Part shown: positions 1 through 9,755 of the stretch, one piece after another
Layout: every line of letters begins with the position of its first letter
How positions within the stretch are numbered: the first letter of the stretch is position 1
Assembly: GCA_016718345.1 (NCBI GenBank)
Contig: JADKDN010000003.1
Location: 186,001 to 250,000, forward strand
Length of the DNA: 64,000 nt
Reading direction: 5' to 3'
Origin: Flavobacterium sp.
GTDB taxonomy: Bacteria; Bacteroidota; Bacteroidia; Flavobacteriales; Flavobacteriaceae
The notes under the pieces: model-generated
What the model saw: only the letters and a program-made list of their open reading frames with translations
What the model was told of the DNA's origin: nothing
The model's database searches: none
Position numbers and translations under genes: made by a program

Positions 1-2615
1 AGTGTAGCTGAGAATTCCTGAATCTCTGTAGGTTTCAATGGAATCTAAAACACCATTTTGTCCAAAATCGGAAGGAATTCCATCAATGATTCCGTCAAGA
101 TTAGCATCCAGAGCAGTACATCCTGATTCTACAAAGTCATAAATACCATCATTGTCACTGTCCAAATCAAGATAATCAATAATTCCATCACCATCGGAAT
201 CTACAAAGCTCAATCCACCAGTATAACTATCGTCAAGACCATCTTGGTTTGCATCTGTATTGGATTTTGCAATAAAATTGATTCCTTGCGCTTCGATGTT
301 GTCAAAAATTCCGTCATTGTCAGAGTCTAAATCCAAATAATCTGCAGTTCCATCGCCATCAGAATCTTTAGGAGCACAGGTCTCAATTATTTTGAAAGTA
401 GCTTTGTTTGTGGCTGTTTCGGAAAGATTTTTATGAGTGAAAGTTATATTTGTAGTCTCAAAGCATTTAAACTTGAATGTTCCTGAACCTGCTGTAAGTG
501 GAACCGCACTGTTTAATCGAAAACGAATTTCGAATGAAGAAAATAAGGTCACACCGCTCTCATAGATGCCATCAAAATGGTGTCAATAAGCAATTGATCG
601 TTCGGATTGACTATGGTTATAGTTTTATTTATATCAGAGTTTAGAATAAATTCACCTGAGTCGTTTAGTAAATCACTAGGGTTAGCAGTAGCAACATATT
701 CGAAAGAAATAGTTGTTGGCTGAGTAAAAACTTTTTTAACAGTAACACTACTTCCATTTTCGAACCCAGTTTCGGTTACAAAATCCCCTGTCGTTGTTCC
801 TAAAAACGGAGTAGTAGAGGCTGTTCCATTTGTTGTTGTACTAATTCCAGTTGTATCACTAAGGTCAATATTCTTATTCCCTAATGATTCTGCACAGTTT
901 AAAATCCCATCTCCATCAAAATCGATATCGATGTTGTCATTAACAAGGTCGTTATCAGAATCTGATGGACAAGAACTAACAGGAATTTTATCTGATAGCA
1001 ACACAGTCCCACAATCTCCAATAGTAGCTTTAACATAATAATATCCCGGTTGAGTTGGGGTATAACTTCCTCTAGTGGCTCCTGCAATAGGATTGTCGTT
1101 ATAGTACCACTGAAAAATGTCGAATGGACTCAAGGTATTAACTGAAAGTTTTGTATTGGGAATACAATTCGATTTGGTTTCATCCAAAAGACTAAAACTA
1201 ATTTCAGGTTTGAAGGTAAAACCAGAGTAAAATCCACCAAAAGTGGCAGCATCATCGGTTCCATAAGCAGCTAAGTAGAGTTGTCCAGAGGAGAATACTC
1301 CCACGTCTCCTTTTAGTCCAGTAATGGTGTAGGTGGTATAATTTACATTTCCAGTTACAGCGGTTGGACCTGTTACTGTTATACCAGGAAGAGCATTTAA
1401 CGAAACTGTTGTGTATGTTGTGCCATTAATTTCAAAAGTTAAACTTGACCCAGCTTGAGTTATTAAGGTAACACGACCTTCATAAATTCGAGAGCCAATT
1501 CTTTCAATAAAAGGAATATTATCAATAACATGAGGAGTTTCACAACTCAGAGGCGGAACAAAGAATAATTCTTGATTTGCATACAGTCTGTCAGGGTCAT
1601 TATTCAGATAACCAACGGTTTGATAGGCAAAAACATTTTTTGAAGTTCTTACATAAAGATTCCCTTTGGATGTATAATTGTTTCCTTTTAGTGCAACATA
1701 TTCACCAGCGTTTAATGTATAATCGGGTGATACGTTTCCATTTAAATAGATTTCTGTGTTGTTTTCGTTAGCAACTAGAAGCACTACTTCCGCATCATCT
1801 CTTCCGGTACTTTTTATAAAGATATATTCTTTTCCAGTTCTTTCAGAAGATACAATTTGGTCAAAACCAAGGTCAAGATTTTGCGTAGCATTTGAACCAG
1901 TAAAGGAACCACAGTTCACCACAATAGGTTTATCTGATGATACTAAGGATCCAATTAACGCATCACGATTAGCATTTAATGGTCCTTGCACAGCCATAAC
2001 AAAACTTTCTCCTCTATTTAAACTTATGGTAGCAGGTGTATTTGAAGCAGATGCATTGTTAAGCAAAGAGGCTCCAGGTTTGATATCGTTGAAACTGACA
2101 GAGGTATTGTTTTCAGTTGCGAGTATGGAAACAAAAGTAAAATGATTGTCGGTGTACGGTTGTGCATTGGTGTTTAATAATGAACCAACTCTAAATTCGG
2201 TTCCAAGTGCCGCTAATCCTTTTGAAACAATTTCTCCAGATTGGTTGCCACTTCCTGCAATAACTCTTACTGAAACATAAATCAAATCTTCTGCTTCAAC
2301 AATAAAACCTTTGTCCGAAAGTACTTTGCTCACCTCATTTTCTCTAACCATTAGTTGTGTATTTATACCAAAACCAATGTCTAAAACATAAGGATTACTT
2401 TTTGACACGGTTCCACTAATGGCTGAGTTACCTAATTGTAAAATCTTGAAATTTACAGGATTTGAATTAGGTGTTGAAATGTATAAAAATTGTTCTTGCG
2501 CACTGGATGAAATATTTTCAGACCCAGATAATGGTGGTAGGTAATGTGTTTTGCTGAATTGAGCTAGACACGATATCGAGAATAGTAAAAAACAAATTAA
2601 TAGATTCTTTTTCAT
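1..2615 (-). CDS. Secreted IgGFc-binding-like surface protein with type 3 repeats (3' end off the window)
   Basis: The N-terminus has a signal peptide (MKKNLLICFLLFSISCLAQ). It is followed by about 480 residues resembling the IgGFc-binding N-terminal beta domain common in flavobacterial surface proteins (LPPLSG near the start, then FVPPLSCETPHVIDNIPF). An Ig-like segment and a first acidic DSDNDLVNDNIDIDFDGDG stretch follow. The first frame stops at 549, but the next frame continues without a break to base 1 and encodes more Asp-rich repeats of the thrombospondin type 3 kind (DSDGDGTADYLDLDSDNDG), which usually bind calcium. I therefore read one gene with a frameshift near 552-575. The C-terminal T9SS sorting domain would lie outside the window. 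It is followed, to the right and upstream in transcription, by another T9SS protein 31 bp away, so the two probably form one unit. Role as a surface adhesin is inferred. Confidence 0.75.
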
Positions 2616-2646
2616 TGGATAAAAATAATAAATTAATAGTAAATCA

Positions 2647-4941
2647 CTATCTCAAAAGTGTAAAATGTCCTTTTACGATTTTGTCATTTTCCAACGTGAT
2701 TACAAACCAATAATCTGTTGAGGGTAAGTCTTTTGAATTTAATTTTCCGTCCCATCCTTTTTTATTTCCTTTAAATTGATAGATAAGTTTTCCGTATCGG
2801 TCAAAAATACTTATCACAGATTTTGGATAAAGGTCAATATTTTGAATAGTCCAGATATCATTGTAGCTGTCTCCATTCGGAGTGAAAAATTTGGGGTAAT
2901 TTAGGACATATATTTTTTTATTTGTTTCACCACAACCGTTTTTATCTCTCACTCTAATAGTATATTCACCTACTGGAACATCATCAAACAATGGACTATC
3001 TTGGAAAAAAGTACCATCGATTGAAAATTCGTATTCTCCAGTTCCAACATAATATATCAACACCGAATTTTGACTTTCTTTAAAATCGTTTATCTCAACA
3101 TCAGTAATTATAGCTTTGCCCGAAGGTATGACCGTGAATTTTTTTGTTGCCAAACAGGTATTGCTATCAGCAACAGTAACAGAATAATCACCGGGAGCTT
3201 TCACTTCTGTGAAATAATTTTTATCCCCATTACTCCATTCATAATTTATAAAATTGGTCGAGACTTGTAATTTTTTGGAACCACCTTCACACAATTGTAT
3301 GGTCTCATCACCAAAGTTTTTGGGAGAATTAGAGTTCACAAATAGCCGCAAAGGTATAATTCCATAACAATCTGAACCATTCAACACTTTCGCATAGATG
3401 GTCATTTCAAAGCGAGTTGTGTTTCGGTAATTATTTGAAAGGATATTGTTTTGTAGCAGTGCATCGTTCAGTGTTTCATAATATTCTACTATAAGTCCTG
3501 AAGGCAATCCTGAAAGAATTTTAGAATTTGCTTCACTCAAATCAAAAGTATAAAAGCCGTCGATTTTGTCATCTAAATCACAAATTTCTAAATCATGGAA
3601 ACTCGATACTTTGTTGTTTGAAATTTGTAAAATAACGCTTGCCACAGCATTACAACCATAAGCATTACTTACACTTGCATAAATGGTTTTAGTCTTACTT
3701 AGATACCTTTCAGGTCCAGTAATAGCCTTTGTAGTATTTTGATTTTCAGCATCAGAAAGCTCTTGATAGTATAAAACATTACCAATATTGCTGTTGTTTT
3801 TTATAATGTTGTCAAGTTTTGTCAAATTAAATAATCCAAAACCATCTTTATCTTCATCACATTGTACACTTGTTGTGTTGGTAAGAATAGGAAGAGCAGC
3901 ATATTCAATGGTAACTTCACCAATTGCCTTGCAAGTAGTTGTTCCTATGGTTATTTCTGATTTGTATTTTCCAGCTTCGGTGACTAAGAATGTTGGCGTT
4001 GTTATTCCTGTATCAACATCATCTTTAAACCATTTATAGGAATTAGAGCCAGCTTCAGTTGCATCGAGAGTGTAATTTTTTCCTTCACAAATGGGGTTAT
4101 TGGTTGCTAATAATCGATTAGGACCCAAATCTTTTTCAAATTTAAAACTTCCGCCTCCAAGAAAAATAGCCGAATCGTATAAGTTATTTCCTTGATCTGC
4201 TACAACCAGTTTGATGTGGTAGCTATTTCCAGGAATAACGGTGGCTTGTGCTTTCATTACAGCTGTTTGTCCATTAAAATTGGTAGGATGTTCGGTACCA
4301 TTAAAGCCTCCAAAAAAAGCTTCGTTGGCAGCAGGACATACAGTGCCAGAACCGCGGACTGTATTTATTCTAACAGGAATAGTTGTGTTTGGTATCAGGG
4401 CTAGGTTTTGATAACTACCTGAGTTTGTCAGGTCTTTTAGCAAGAAAGCAAAACCGTCGGTATAATTGCATTGATTGCTACTGGGATTAGATAGATATTG
4501 TTCTGACGAAAAAATATAATCGAAACTTATTTTATTAGTCAACGGAACGAAATCAAATTCTAAAACAGTAGCATTTATCGTGTTATTAACCCCAAGTGCT
4601 TCTTGTAAATCTGTGTCTCCTGACCAAGAGGTATCACCTTCACTCAAGATAGAATTGTTAGGGCCAGTGGCTGAAACGGCTTTTCCAGTGCTTAAGATTA
4701 TACCATCAGCAAATGGAAAATTACGACTAGTATCTGAAAAATATCCAAAACTTTCTTGCCCGCCAAAAAATCCTCCGCTAACTGAAAAATTGGAAACACT
4801 GGCGCACGGACTGTTTATGAGTACATTTTCAATAAGTTCTTTAGCAGTATACGTATCTGTTACAGTTATATATTGTGCAAAAGAATTAGTCGAAATGCAA
4901 CTAAAAATAAATATAATAGAGATGTTTTTCAAAAATGTCAT
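2647..4941 (-). CDS. Choice-of-anchor L domain protein with T9SS type B sorting domain
   Basis: This 764-residue secreted protein starts with a signal peptide ending near SFAQ. Residues about 30-260 match the choice-of-anchor L type domain (VLEFDFVPLTNKISFDYIFSSE; then TDGFAFLLKD). The middle holds Ig/PKD-like beta modules with Cys pairs. The last 85 residues are a gliding-motility-associated T9SS type B C-terminal domain (FFTPNGDSYNDIWTIQNI, then ISIFDRYGKLIYQF and ending in GHFTLLR). Type B proteins are exported by T9SS and usually handled by a PorP/SprF-type partner. None is adjacent here; the one in the window lies 52 kb away. The reading frame is intact. A perfect TATCTTTG box lies 9 bp upstream of the start. 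Function beyond surface attachment is not evident. Confidence 0.85.
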   Translation of the reverse strand: MTFLKNISIIFIFSCISTNSFAQYITVTDTYTAKELIENVLINSPCASVSNFSVSGGFFGGQESFGYFSDTSRNFPFADGIILSTGKAVSATGPNNSILSEGDTSWSGDTDLQEALGVNNTINATVLEFDFVPLTNKISFDYIFSSEQYLSNPSSNQCNYTDGFAFLLKDLTNSGSYQNLALIPNTTIPVRINTVRGSGTVCPAANEAFFGGFNGTEHPTNFNGQTAVMKAQATVIPGNSYHIKLVVADQGNNLYDSAIFLGGGSFKFEKDLGPNRLLATNNPICEGKNYTLDATEAGSNSYKWFKDDVDTGITTPTFLVTEAGKYKSEITIGTTTCKAIGEVTIEYAALPILTNTTSVQCDEDKDGFGLFNLTKLDNIIKNNSNIGNVLYYQELSDAENQNTTKAITGPERYLSKTKTIYASVSNAYGCNAVASVILQISNNKVSSFHDLEICDLDDKIDGFYTFDLSEANSKILSGLPSGLIVEYYETLNDALLQNNILSNNYRNTTRFEMTIYAKVLNGSDCYGIIPLRLFVNSNSPKNFGDETIQLCEGGSKKLQVSTNFINYEWSNGDKNYFTEVKAPGDYSVTVADSNTCLATKKFTVIPSGKAIITDVEINDFKESQNSVLIYYVGTGEYEFSIDGTFFQDSPLFDDVPVGEYTIRVRDKNGCGETNKKIYVLNYPKFFTPNGDSYNDIWTIQNIDLYPKSVISIFDRYGKLIYQFKGNKKGWDGKLNSKDLPSTDYWFVITLENDKIVKGHFTLLR

Positions 4942-4949
4942 AGTATTCG

Positions 4950-4957
4950 CAAAGATA
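4950..4957 (-). promoter_or_regulatory. Putative -7 box (TATCTTTG) of the choice-of-anchor L gene
   Basis: Read on the minus strand this is TATCTTTG, a perfect TAnnTTTG. It lies just upstream of the ATG at 4941 and directly beside the 3' end of the permease gene. I see no clear -33 TTG at the usual spacing, so the call rests on the -7 match alone. It leaves a very short leader. Confidence 0.35.
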
Positions 4958-5793
4958 CTACAAATCTCTTTTTTTAAGTAATTTTAGAGACATTAACATA
5001 AAAATAACAATCCAAGCGATGACTATCAAAAGACTATACCAATGTACATCATAATCTTTAAAATTTTCCACACCCATTTGAGTTCCGATGCTTTGTATAA
5101 CAGATAATCTCGTAAAAGGTTCTACAATGAGATTAGACATTGATTCAAGGGGGAAAAATTGACAAATTGTATCAGAAATAGTGCTGTTGGGGAATATTTT
5201 AAATGCGAGAATACCTTTGGCAATCCCTTCAATAATATTCCAAACCATCAGAAATCCTAATGCAAATGCGGAACGTTTTACTAAAATGCCCAGAAACAAA
5301 CAAAAGGAAAAAAATCCTACTAGCTTTACAAAATAGGCTAAAAGATATTCCAAGTTGGAAAAGATAATACCAAACTCTGTGTAAGAAGAAAAACTTAAAC
5401 CCAGAATAAGTGACATTAAAAATACAAAAACTGTTGAAGCCGATGCAAATAGTACAACAGTTAGAAATTTTGAGAGTATGAACTCTTTTTTGCTCATTCC
5501 GTCAATCAGGTTTTGTTTCAAGGTTCCATAACTGTACTCGTTGGCCATCATTGAAACAATAACAATTGCTAAAAATAGTTTTAAGATTGCAGCAATATAG
5601 GTGTTAAAATGCCAAATAAAAGGAAAATTAAAAATTCCCATTTCGCCAGATGAAATTTGAAAATCCCTAAATCAAATTTGATAGAGGCAATTAATGCAAT
5701 GAAGGAAAGAATAATAAAATAAGATAAAGTCAGTATTCGACTGGCTTTGTTTTTCCATATTTTTTGTAATTCTATTGAGAGTAATCGTTCCAT
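4958..5793 (-). CDS. ABC-2 type transporter permease (frameshifted)
   Basis: Two overlapping frames (5581-5793 and 4958-5641) together form one membrane protein of about 275 residues. It starts MERLLSIELQKIWKNKASR, typical of ABC-2 permeases, and has about six hydrophobic segments. The NEYSYGTLKQNLIDGMSKKEF stretch after the second segment is the characteristic cytoplasmic loop (split here for length: NEYSYGTLKQN, then LIDGMSKKEF). A one-base loss near 5641 (before MGIFNF) explains the split. It lies directly downstream of the ATPase gene (5819-6746) and would pair with it as an exporter. Substrate is unknown. The break looks like a homopolymer error, but a real lesion cannot be excluded. Confidence 0.75.
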
Positions 5794-5818
5794 TATTTCC
5801 AGATAAATTTTAATATTG

Positions 5819-6746
5819 TTAGTGCTTTGTTAATTCCAAAAATTGCTCTTCAAGACTATTTTTTCGTTTAACCAAATGATTCAAGACAATCCCTTTTTCA
5901 AATAAATAACGATTCAAATCAGCTGCTTCTAAAGACGTTTTTAGATAAACTACAATTTTATCGTTTTCCTCATTAATTTTTTCAACGGCTGGATGTTGTT
6001 CAAGAGTAGATTTTAGTGTAGAATTGTCATTGGATTGCAATTCAAAAAAGCCCTGATTGGATGTCATTTCATCTACTTTTCCTGAATATAAAATTTCTCC
6101 TTTGCGCAGTACCAGAACGTGAGTACATACTTTTTCCACTTCGTCCAAAAGGTGAGAGGCAAGCAAAATGGTAGTTCCTTTTGAGGCTATAAGCTTTATA
6201 ATATCTCTTATTTGGTGAATTCCTTGTGGGTCTAATCCGTTCGTTGGTTCGTCTAGGATTAAAATTTTGGGTCGTTCAACAGGGCTGAGGCAATAGCCAA
6301 TCGTTGTTTCATACCAAGCGAAAAGGAACTAAACTTACTGTTCATTCTATCTAGTAAGCCCACTAGCTCTAATTTTTCATTTACCTTGGTTGAAGGAATG
6401 CCCTTAATTTTACAAACTAATTCTAGGTTTCCCTTTGCCGTCATATAAGGATAAAAATTAGGGCGTTCAATAATTGCCCCCACTTTTTTTAATGCTTCGT
6501 GTGTTGGCATTGAGCCACCAAACCAACTGTACTCGCCTGAGGTTTTATTCACTACATTAAGAACAATACCCAGCGTGGTTGATTTTCCGCTTCCGTTGGA
6601 CCTAGAATTCCGTAAACATTGCCTTTATGAATTTCCAGAGAGACGTTTTTTACTGCTTGAAGAGTACCAAAACGTTTATTCAAATTTTGAATTGAAAGAA
6701 TGGTTTCCAATGTGTTCGTTTTTTTAATTCTAAATAGGACGAACAA
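5819..6746 (-). CDS. ABC transporter ATP-binding protein (two frameshifts)
   Basis: Three frames carry consecutive parts of one ABC ATPase of about 300 residues. The Walker A is broken in the first frame (GILGPTEAENQ). Restoring one A at about 6600 gives GPNGSGKSTTLG. The second part has the ABC signature FSLGMKQRLAIASALLNDP. Restoring one A near 6263 gives Walker B LILDEPTNGLDP. The third part holds the H-loop region (LLASHLLDEVEKVC) and a C-terminal regulatory domain. The start may be ATG 6746 or the TTG at 6710, which gives the more usual N-terminus LETILSIQNLNKRFG. The permease follows 25 bp downstream. Both lesions sit in A or T runs, as do most breaks in this window. Confidence 0.75.
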
Positions 6747-6830
6747 GGTAAGGAATTGTTACCTAAAACTTCAAAAATATATTTTGTATTGTATGACAGT
6801 CCGTTAAGCAGACTAACAATTGAATAATGG

Positions 6831-6915
6831 CACGCGGATGGAACAGATTAGACGGATTTTCGCTGCTAATCATATAAAAATTTTTTTTATCAGTTCGAAT
6901 CCGTTTCATTCGTGT
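6831..6915. repeat. Imperfect palindromic intergenic element
   Basis: The left arm (CACGCGGATGGAACAGATT) and the reverse complement of the right arm (ACACGAATGAAACGGATTC) align with few mismatches, around an AT-rich centre containing a T8 run. It sits between convergent-free minus-strand genes in a gap of about 200 bp. The design resembles dispersed palindromic repeats seen between genes in flavobacterial genomes. I infer a REP- or MITE-like element and see no open frame in it. Confidence 0.5.
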
Positions 6916-6952
6916 ACCAATTTCAAAATTGGTATTAGTAACGGATTATCTT

Positions 6953-7146
6953 TTATATTAAATGGTGTCTTTTTTGGTAAAAACTAACTAATGTTTCATT
7001 GATATCTTTCAGTTCTGGCGTAAGGTAAATTTTATGCCCTTTTCATCATTAGTCAATTCCAAATTGCAATTACAGCATTTGTATTCTTTAAAATGATTTG
7101 TAATAGTTCTAGTAGTGATGAAACGATGCCAAAAACAGAACACCAT
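6953..7146 (-). CDS. Small Cys-containing conserved-type protein (frameshifted)
   Basis: Reading down from ATG 7146 gives MVFCFWHRFITTRTITNHF, then KEYKCCNCNLELTNDEKG. A one-base correction near the AAAAGGG at about 7040 continues as HKIYLTPELKDINETLVSF and YQKRHHLI, ending at TAA 6953. The protein would be about 64 residues. The CxxxxH/H and CCNC spacing suggests a small metal-binding fold. I recall similar short flavobacterial proteins with a conserved TPEL-NETL tail, but cannot name a function. Its break again lies in a short homopolymer. It stands alone between the ABC ATPase and the nucleoid-associated protein gene. Confidence 0.5.
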
Positions 7147-7340
7147 AATTTCCCTGCAAAAAGACGTGTTTGTTTTTAGGATTAGTCATAGGTTTGATAG
7201 TGTAGATTGGTCAACAAACCTATTCAATATATTGACAAACAGCAAATTAAATCGATTAAGTGCTTGTTTTTAAAATAATTGTATAAAAATACTTACAAAA
7301 TAGGGAGTTTGGTAAAAACTTGGTTCACAGTAATTTATAA

Positions 7341-7368
7341 AAAAAGCGTTTAGTATTTCTAAACGCTT
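7341..7368 (-). terminator. Rho-independent terminator of the ndpA-like gene
   Basis: A perfect 10-bp stem (AAGCGTTTAG / CTAAACGCTT) with a 5-nt loop is followed, on the minus strand, by a run of seven T. It lies 9 bp past the stop codon of the gene at 7377-8429. Confidence 0.85.
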
Positions 7369-7376
7369 ACTTTAAT

Positions 7377-8429
7377 TTAACTTTTTTGTTCCTTGTTGAA
7401 ATAAACCAAGTAATAATACATCTGTTTTTCTTCGTCCCAACCTTTTTCCACATATTTTTCGGCACTTTCAGGATTAATAAAATCCATTTTGATTTGAATA
7501 TGAGTATCTAGATTAATCACATTTTTTATTGATTTTCTAGCATCAGAAACAGCAGCATTAGCTATGGGAAATGTGGTAACATCTTCAATGCTGTATTTTT
7601 CGCCTTTATCAACTTTGTAATTTTTAAATTCCGGAATCAAATCAGGATTATCCAACACTTCGTTTACGTTTCTTCAAATTGGTCGTTTTTAGCAAAATAA
7701 TTTACCGAACGATTCATGAACATCACCTCTTCTTTTTTGTCTTCGGCAGGAAAAACAACATCTTTGGCAAATCCTTGACAGAATTTCAAATATTTTTTGG
7801 TGATAAAATTTTCATCTTCAAAGGCATCAACCGAAAGAAAATGCTCCAACCAATATCTAGCATCATATCGATTGCTGTCTACAGTTAGAATTTTATAGCC
7901 TTCTTCTTTTTTATGATTAAAAATCAAGCAGCCTTTGTCTAATTTATTAAGATTAATTCCGTGTTGCAGAATCATCTCAAGGGTAGTTCCCTTTTCTTCA
8001 AATTGGAGAAAATCAGATTGCAACTCGCTTTTAAAAATTCCAATCGCATCCACCACATTATTATCAATGTTGAGATTCGTCAAATAGGCCACATACACTT
8101 CACCGTTTTTAATATGTGGATGATTGGATTGTTCAAATAGGTGTTTAGTGATTTTTTTTGAGATGTCATGTAAATTGCTTGGGTTTTCAAAAAGTTCCGA
8201 AGCTAATTTATACATGTCATTGTAATCTAAGTCCACTTCATGAGCAAACTGGAAATAATTTTCTTCTTTATCTCGAAAAGGCTTGAAGAAATATTCTTTG
8301 AGTAAAGGTGTAATTTCATCATTTAGTGCATAAGGTTGCTCGGACAAAAATATAGCTTCATTACGACTTTTTATTTCCAACACGATGAATGGAAAGTGTT
8401 TCAATATGGGTATTGTATAGGTTGATCAT
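7377..8429 (-). CDS. 37-kDa nucleoid-associated protein family (NdpA/YejK-like), two frameshifts
   Basis: The product would be about 350 residues and matches the NA37/YejK nucleoid-associated family. The true start is most likely ATG 8429, giving MINLYNTHIETLSIHRVGNK. An extra A in an A5 run near 8372 knocks this out of frame with SRNEAIFLSEQPYALND. A second break near 7668 separates FEET from NEVLDNPDLIPEF. The remaining body is intact and includes DKGCLIFNHKKEEGYKIL and the C-terminal IQIKMDFINPE region. Proteins of this family associate with DNA; their precise role in Bacteroidota is not settled. It is monocistronic, with a strong terminator immediately downstream. Confidence 0.8.
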
Positions 8430-8510
8430 TAGATAATTTAAAATGTTATTTAGTTTAGGAGTTTAAGGTTTAAGATTGTTTAAAAGGTTACACAATTTTA
8501 AACTTGCGAC

Positions 8511-9050
8511 TTAATTCCAATTTTCCTCAAAACCATAGTCTTCAAAGTTTTCTCCGCCGTCCAACATGTCTAAGTCCTCTTCATCGAAATCATCTTCAAA
8601 ATCACCATAAATATCATCTTTCATATCGGCTTCAAAATCTTTTTCGGGAGCATCCATTGGCATTTCTCCGTGAGAGAATATAGTTTCTGGATAGGTTTCT
8701 CCAGCAACAACATCTTCAATAGCGGCTAGTTCAACAAGAAAAGTCCACATATTTAAGAAATCATATACATAGATTATCTTAGTGTTTCCCTTATTTAAGA
8801 TTTCAGATAACTGATAGTCACTCATTATTTTTTGCTCACCAGCAATATCTCCAGTATCAAAAAGTGATATTTCATCCTCTTGATTCCATTGATTGTCACA
8901 AGTATAAAATGAGGCAATTTCCATGCCGTCAAACCCAAAAGCATTGACAATGGCATTGTGTAAATCTTCTAAGGAATCATCCTCGAGTATAGCAATATCT
9001 CTGAAAACATCGTCTTCTGCATCGAGAATTACTCTGAATTTATAAACCAT
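8511..9050 (-). CDS. Plasmid pRiA4b ORF-3-like (IS1096 TnpR-type) family protein
   Basis: This 179-residue protein begins MVYKFRVILDAEDDVFRDIAI and continues with LEDLHNAIVNAFGFDGMEIASFY, which fits the pRiA4b ORF-3-like domain. The C-terminal 50 residues are extremely acidic (runs of D and E, ending EENWN). It is intact, single-gene, and has a perfect TACCTTTG box 24 bp upstream of its start. The family name reflects plasmid and IS passengers, but chromosomal homologues are common and no transposase lies nearby. Function is unknown. Confidence 0.75.
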   Translation of the reverse strand: MVYKFRVILDAEDDVFRDIAILEDDSLEDLHNAIVNAFGFDGMEIASFYTCDNQWNQEDEISLFDTGDIAGEQKIMSDYQLSEILNKGNTKIIYVYDFLNMWTFLVELAAIEDVVAGETYPETIFSHGEMPMDAPEKDFEADMKDDIYGDFEDDFDEEDLDMLDGGENFEDYGFEENWN

Positions 9051-9073
9051 AATTTTTGTATTTATTGAGGAAT

Positions 9074-9081
9074 CAAAGGTA
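9074..9081 (-). promoter_or_regulatory. Putative -7 box (TACCTTTG)
   Basis: Minus-strand TACCTTTG is a perfect TAnnTTTG, 24 bp upstream of the ATG at 9050. No convincing -33 TTG is present at 19-21 bp spacing. Confidence 0.4.
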
Positions 9082-9173
9082 AAATTTATATTTTGTTTTT
9101 ATATGAAAAAGTAATTAACAAAATACAAAATAAATATTTATGTGGTATTATTCTATATTGAAAGAATGAGTGC

Positions 9174-9746
9174 TCAGTTTTTAATTTTAAATCTTTTTTT
9201 GTGGTTTGGATAGTGCCTATTTTTCGTTATATTATTGAAAATTAATGCCACAACAAAAAGTATAAGTGCTCCGACTAGAACTGGATAAAGTACATACCAA
9301 TAGCCTAATGCTTTAATTTTTGGAGAACCAATTATAGCAATTAAGGCGGTTGCTCCTCCTGGCGGATGTAATGTTTTGGTTATTTGCATTAAGACAATTG
9401 AGATTGAAACTGCAAGTGGTGCTGTTAGCCACAAAATATCAGGAACAAATTTTGCGACAGTAACTCCAACTATTGATGAAATTAGGTGTCCACCTATTAA
9501 ATTTCGTGGTTGAGAAAATGGACTTTGAATGATACCATATACTAGTACGCTTGAGGCTCCGAATGAACCAATCAAGAATACAACATCATTATGCATAAAC
9601 GTTTTTGATTGCATGTAAGCAATAATTCCTATTCCAAAAAATGAACCCAAAAAAGCCCAAAAATGTTCTTTATAATCTATTAAAGTTTCTTTGTAAAGAA
9701 TGTATCTTGTTTTACGGTATCCACGCTTTATTTTTTTGATAGGCAT
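9174..9746 (-). CDS. HPP family integral membrane protein
   Basis: This 190-residue protein has four to five hydrophobic segments and the HPP family signature LHPPGGATALIAIIG at about residues 125-140. The related SQPRNLIGGHLISSIVG stretch is also present. HPP proteins are membrane proteins; plant members have been linked to nitrite transport across chloroplast membranes. It ends in a basic tail (HKKRFKIKN). It starts 9 bp downstream of the ClC gene, so the two are almost surely co-transcribed, which suggests linked anion handling. That link is inference. Confidence 0.85.
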   Translation of the reverse strand: MPIKKIKRGYRKTRYILYKETLIDYKEHFWAFLGSFFGIGIIAYMQSKTFMHNDVVFLIGSFGASSVLVYGIIQSPFSQPRNLIGGHLISSIVGVTVAKFVPDILWLTAPLAVSISIVLMQITKTLHPPGGATALIAIIGSPKIKALGYWYVLYPVLVGALILFVVALIFNNITKNRHYPNHKKRFKIKN

Positions 9747-9755
9747 AATATGAAT

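Noticed and set aside
5581..6746. Programmed frameshifting in the ABC exporter genes
   Set aside because: No slippery site with downstream structure stands out, and the same kind of break occurs in many unrelated genes.
8511..9050. Mobile element marked by the pRiA4b/IS1096-type gene
   Set aside because: The family is common in chromosomes; no transposase, inverted repeats or target duplication is seen.
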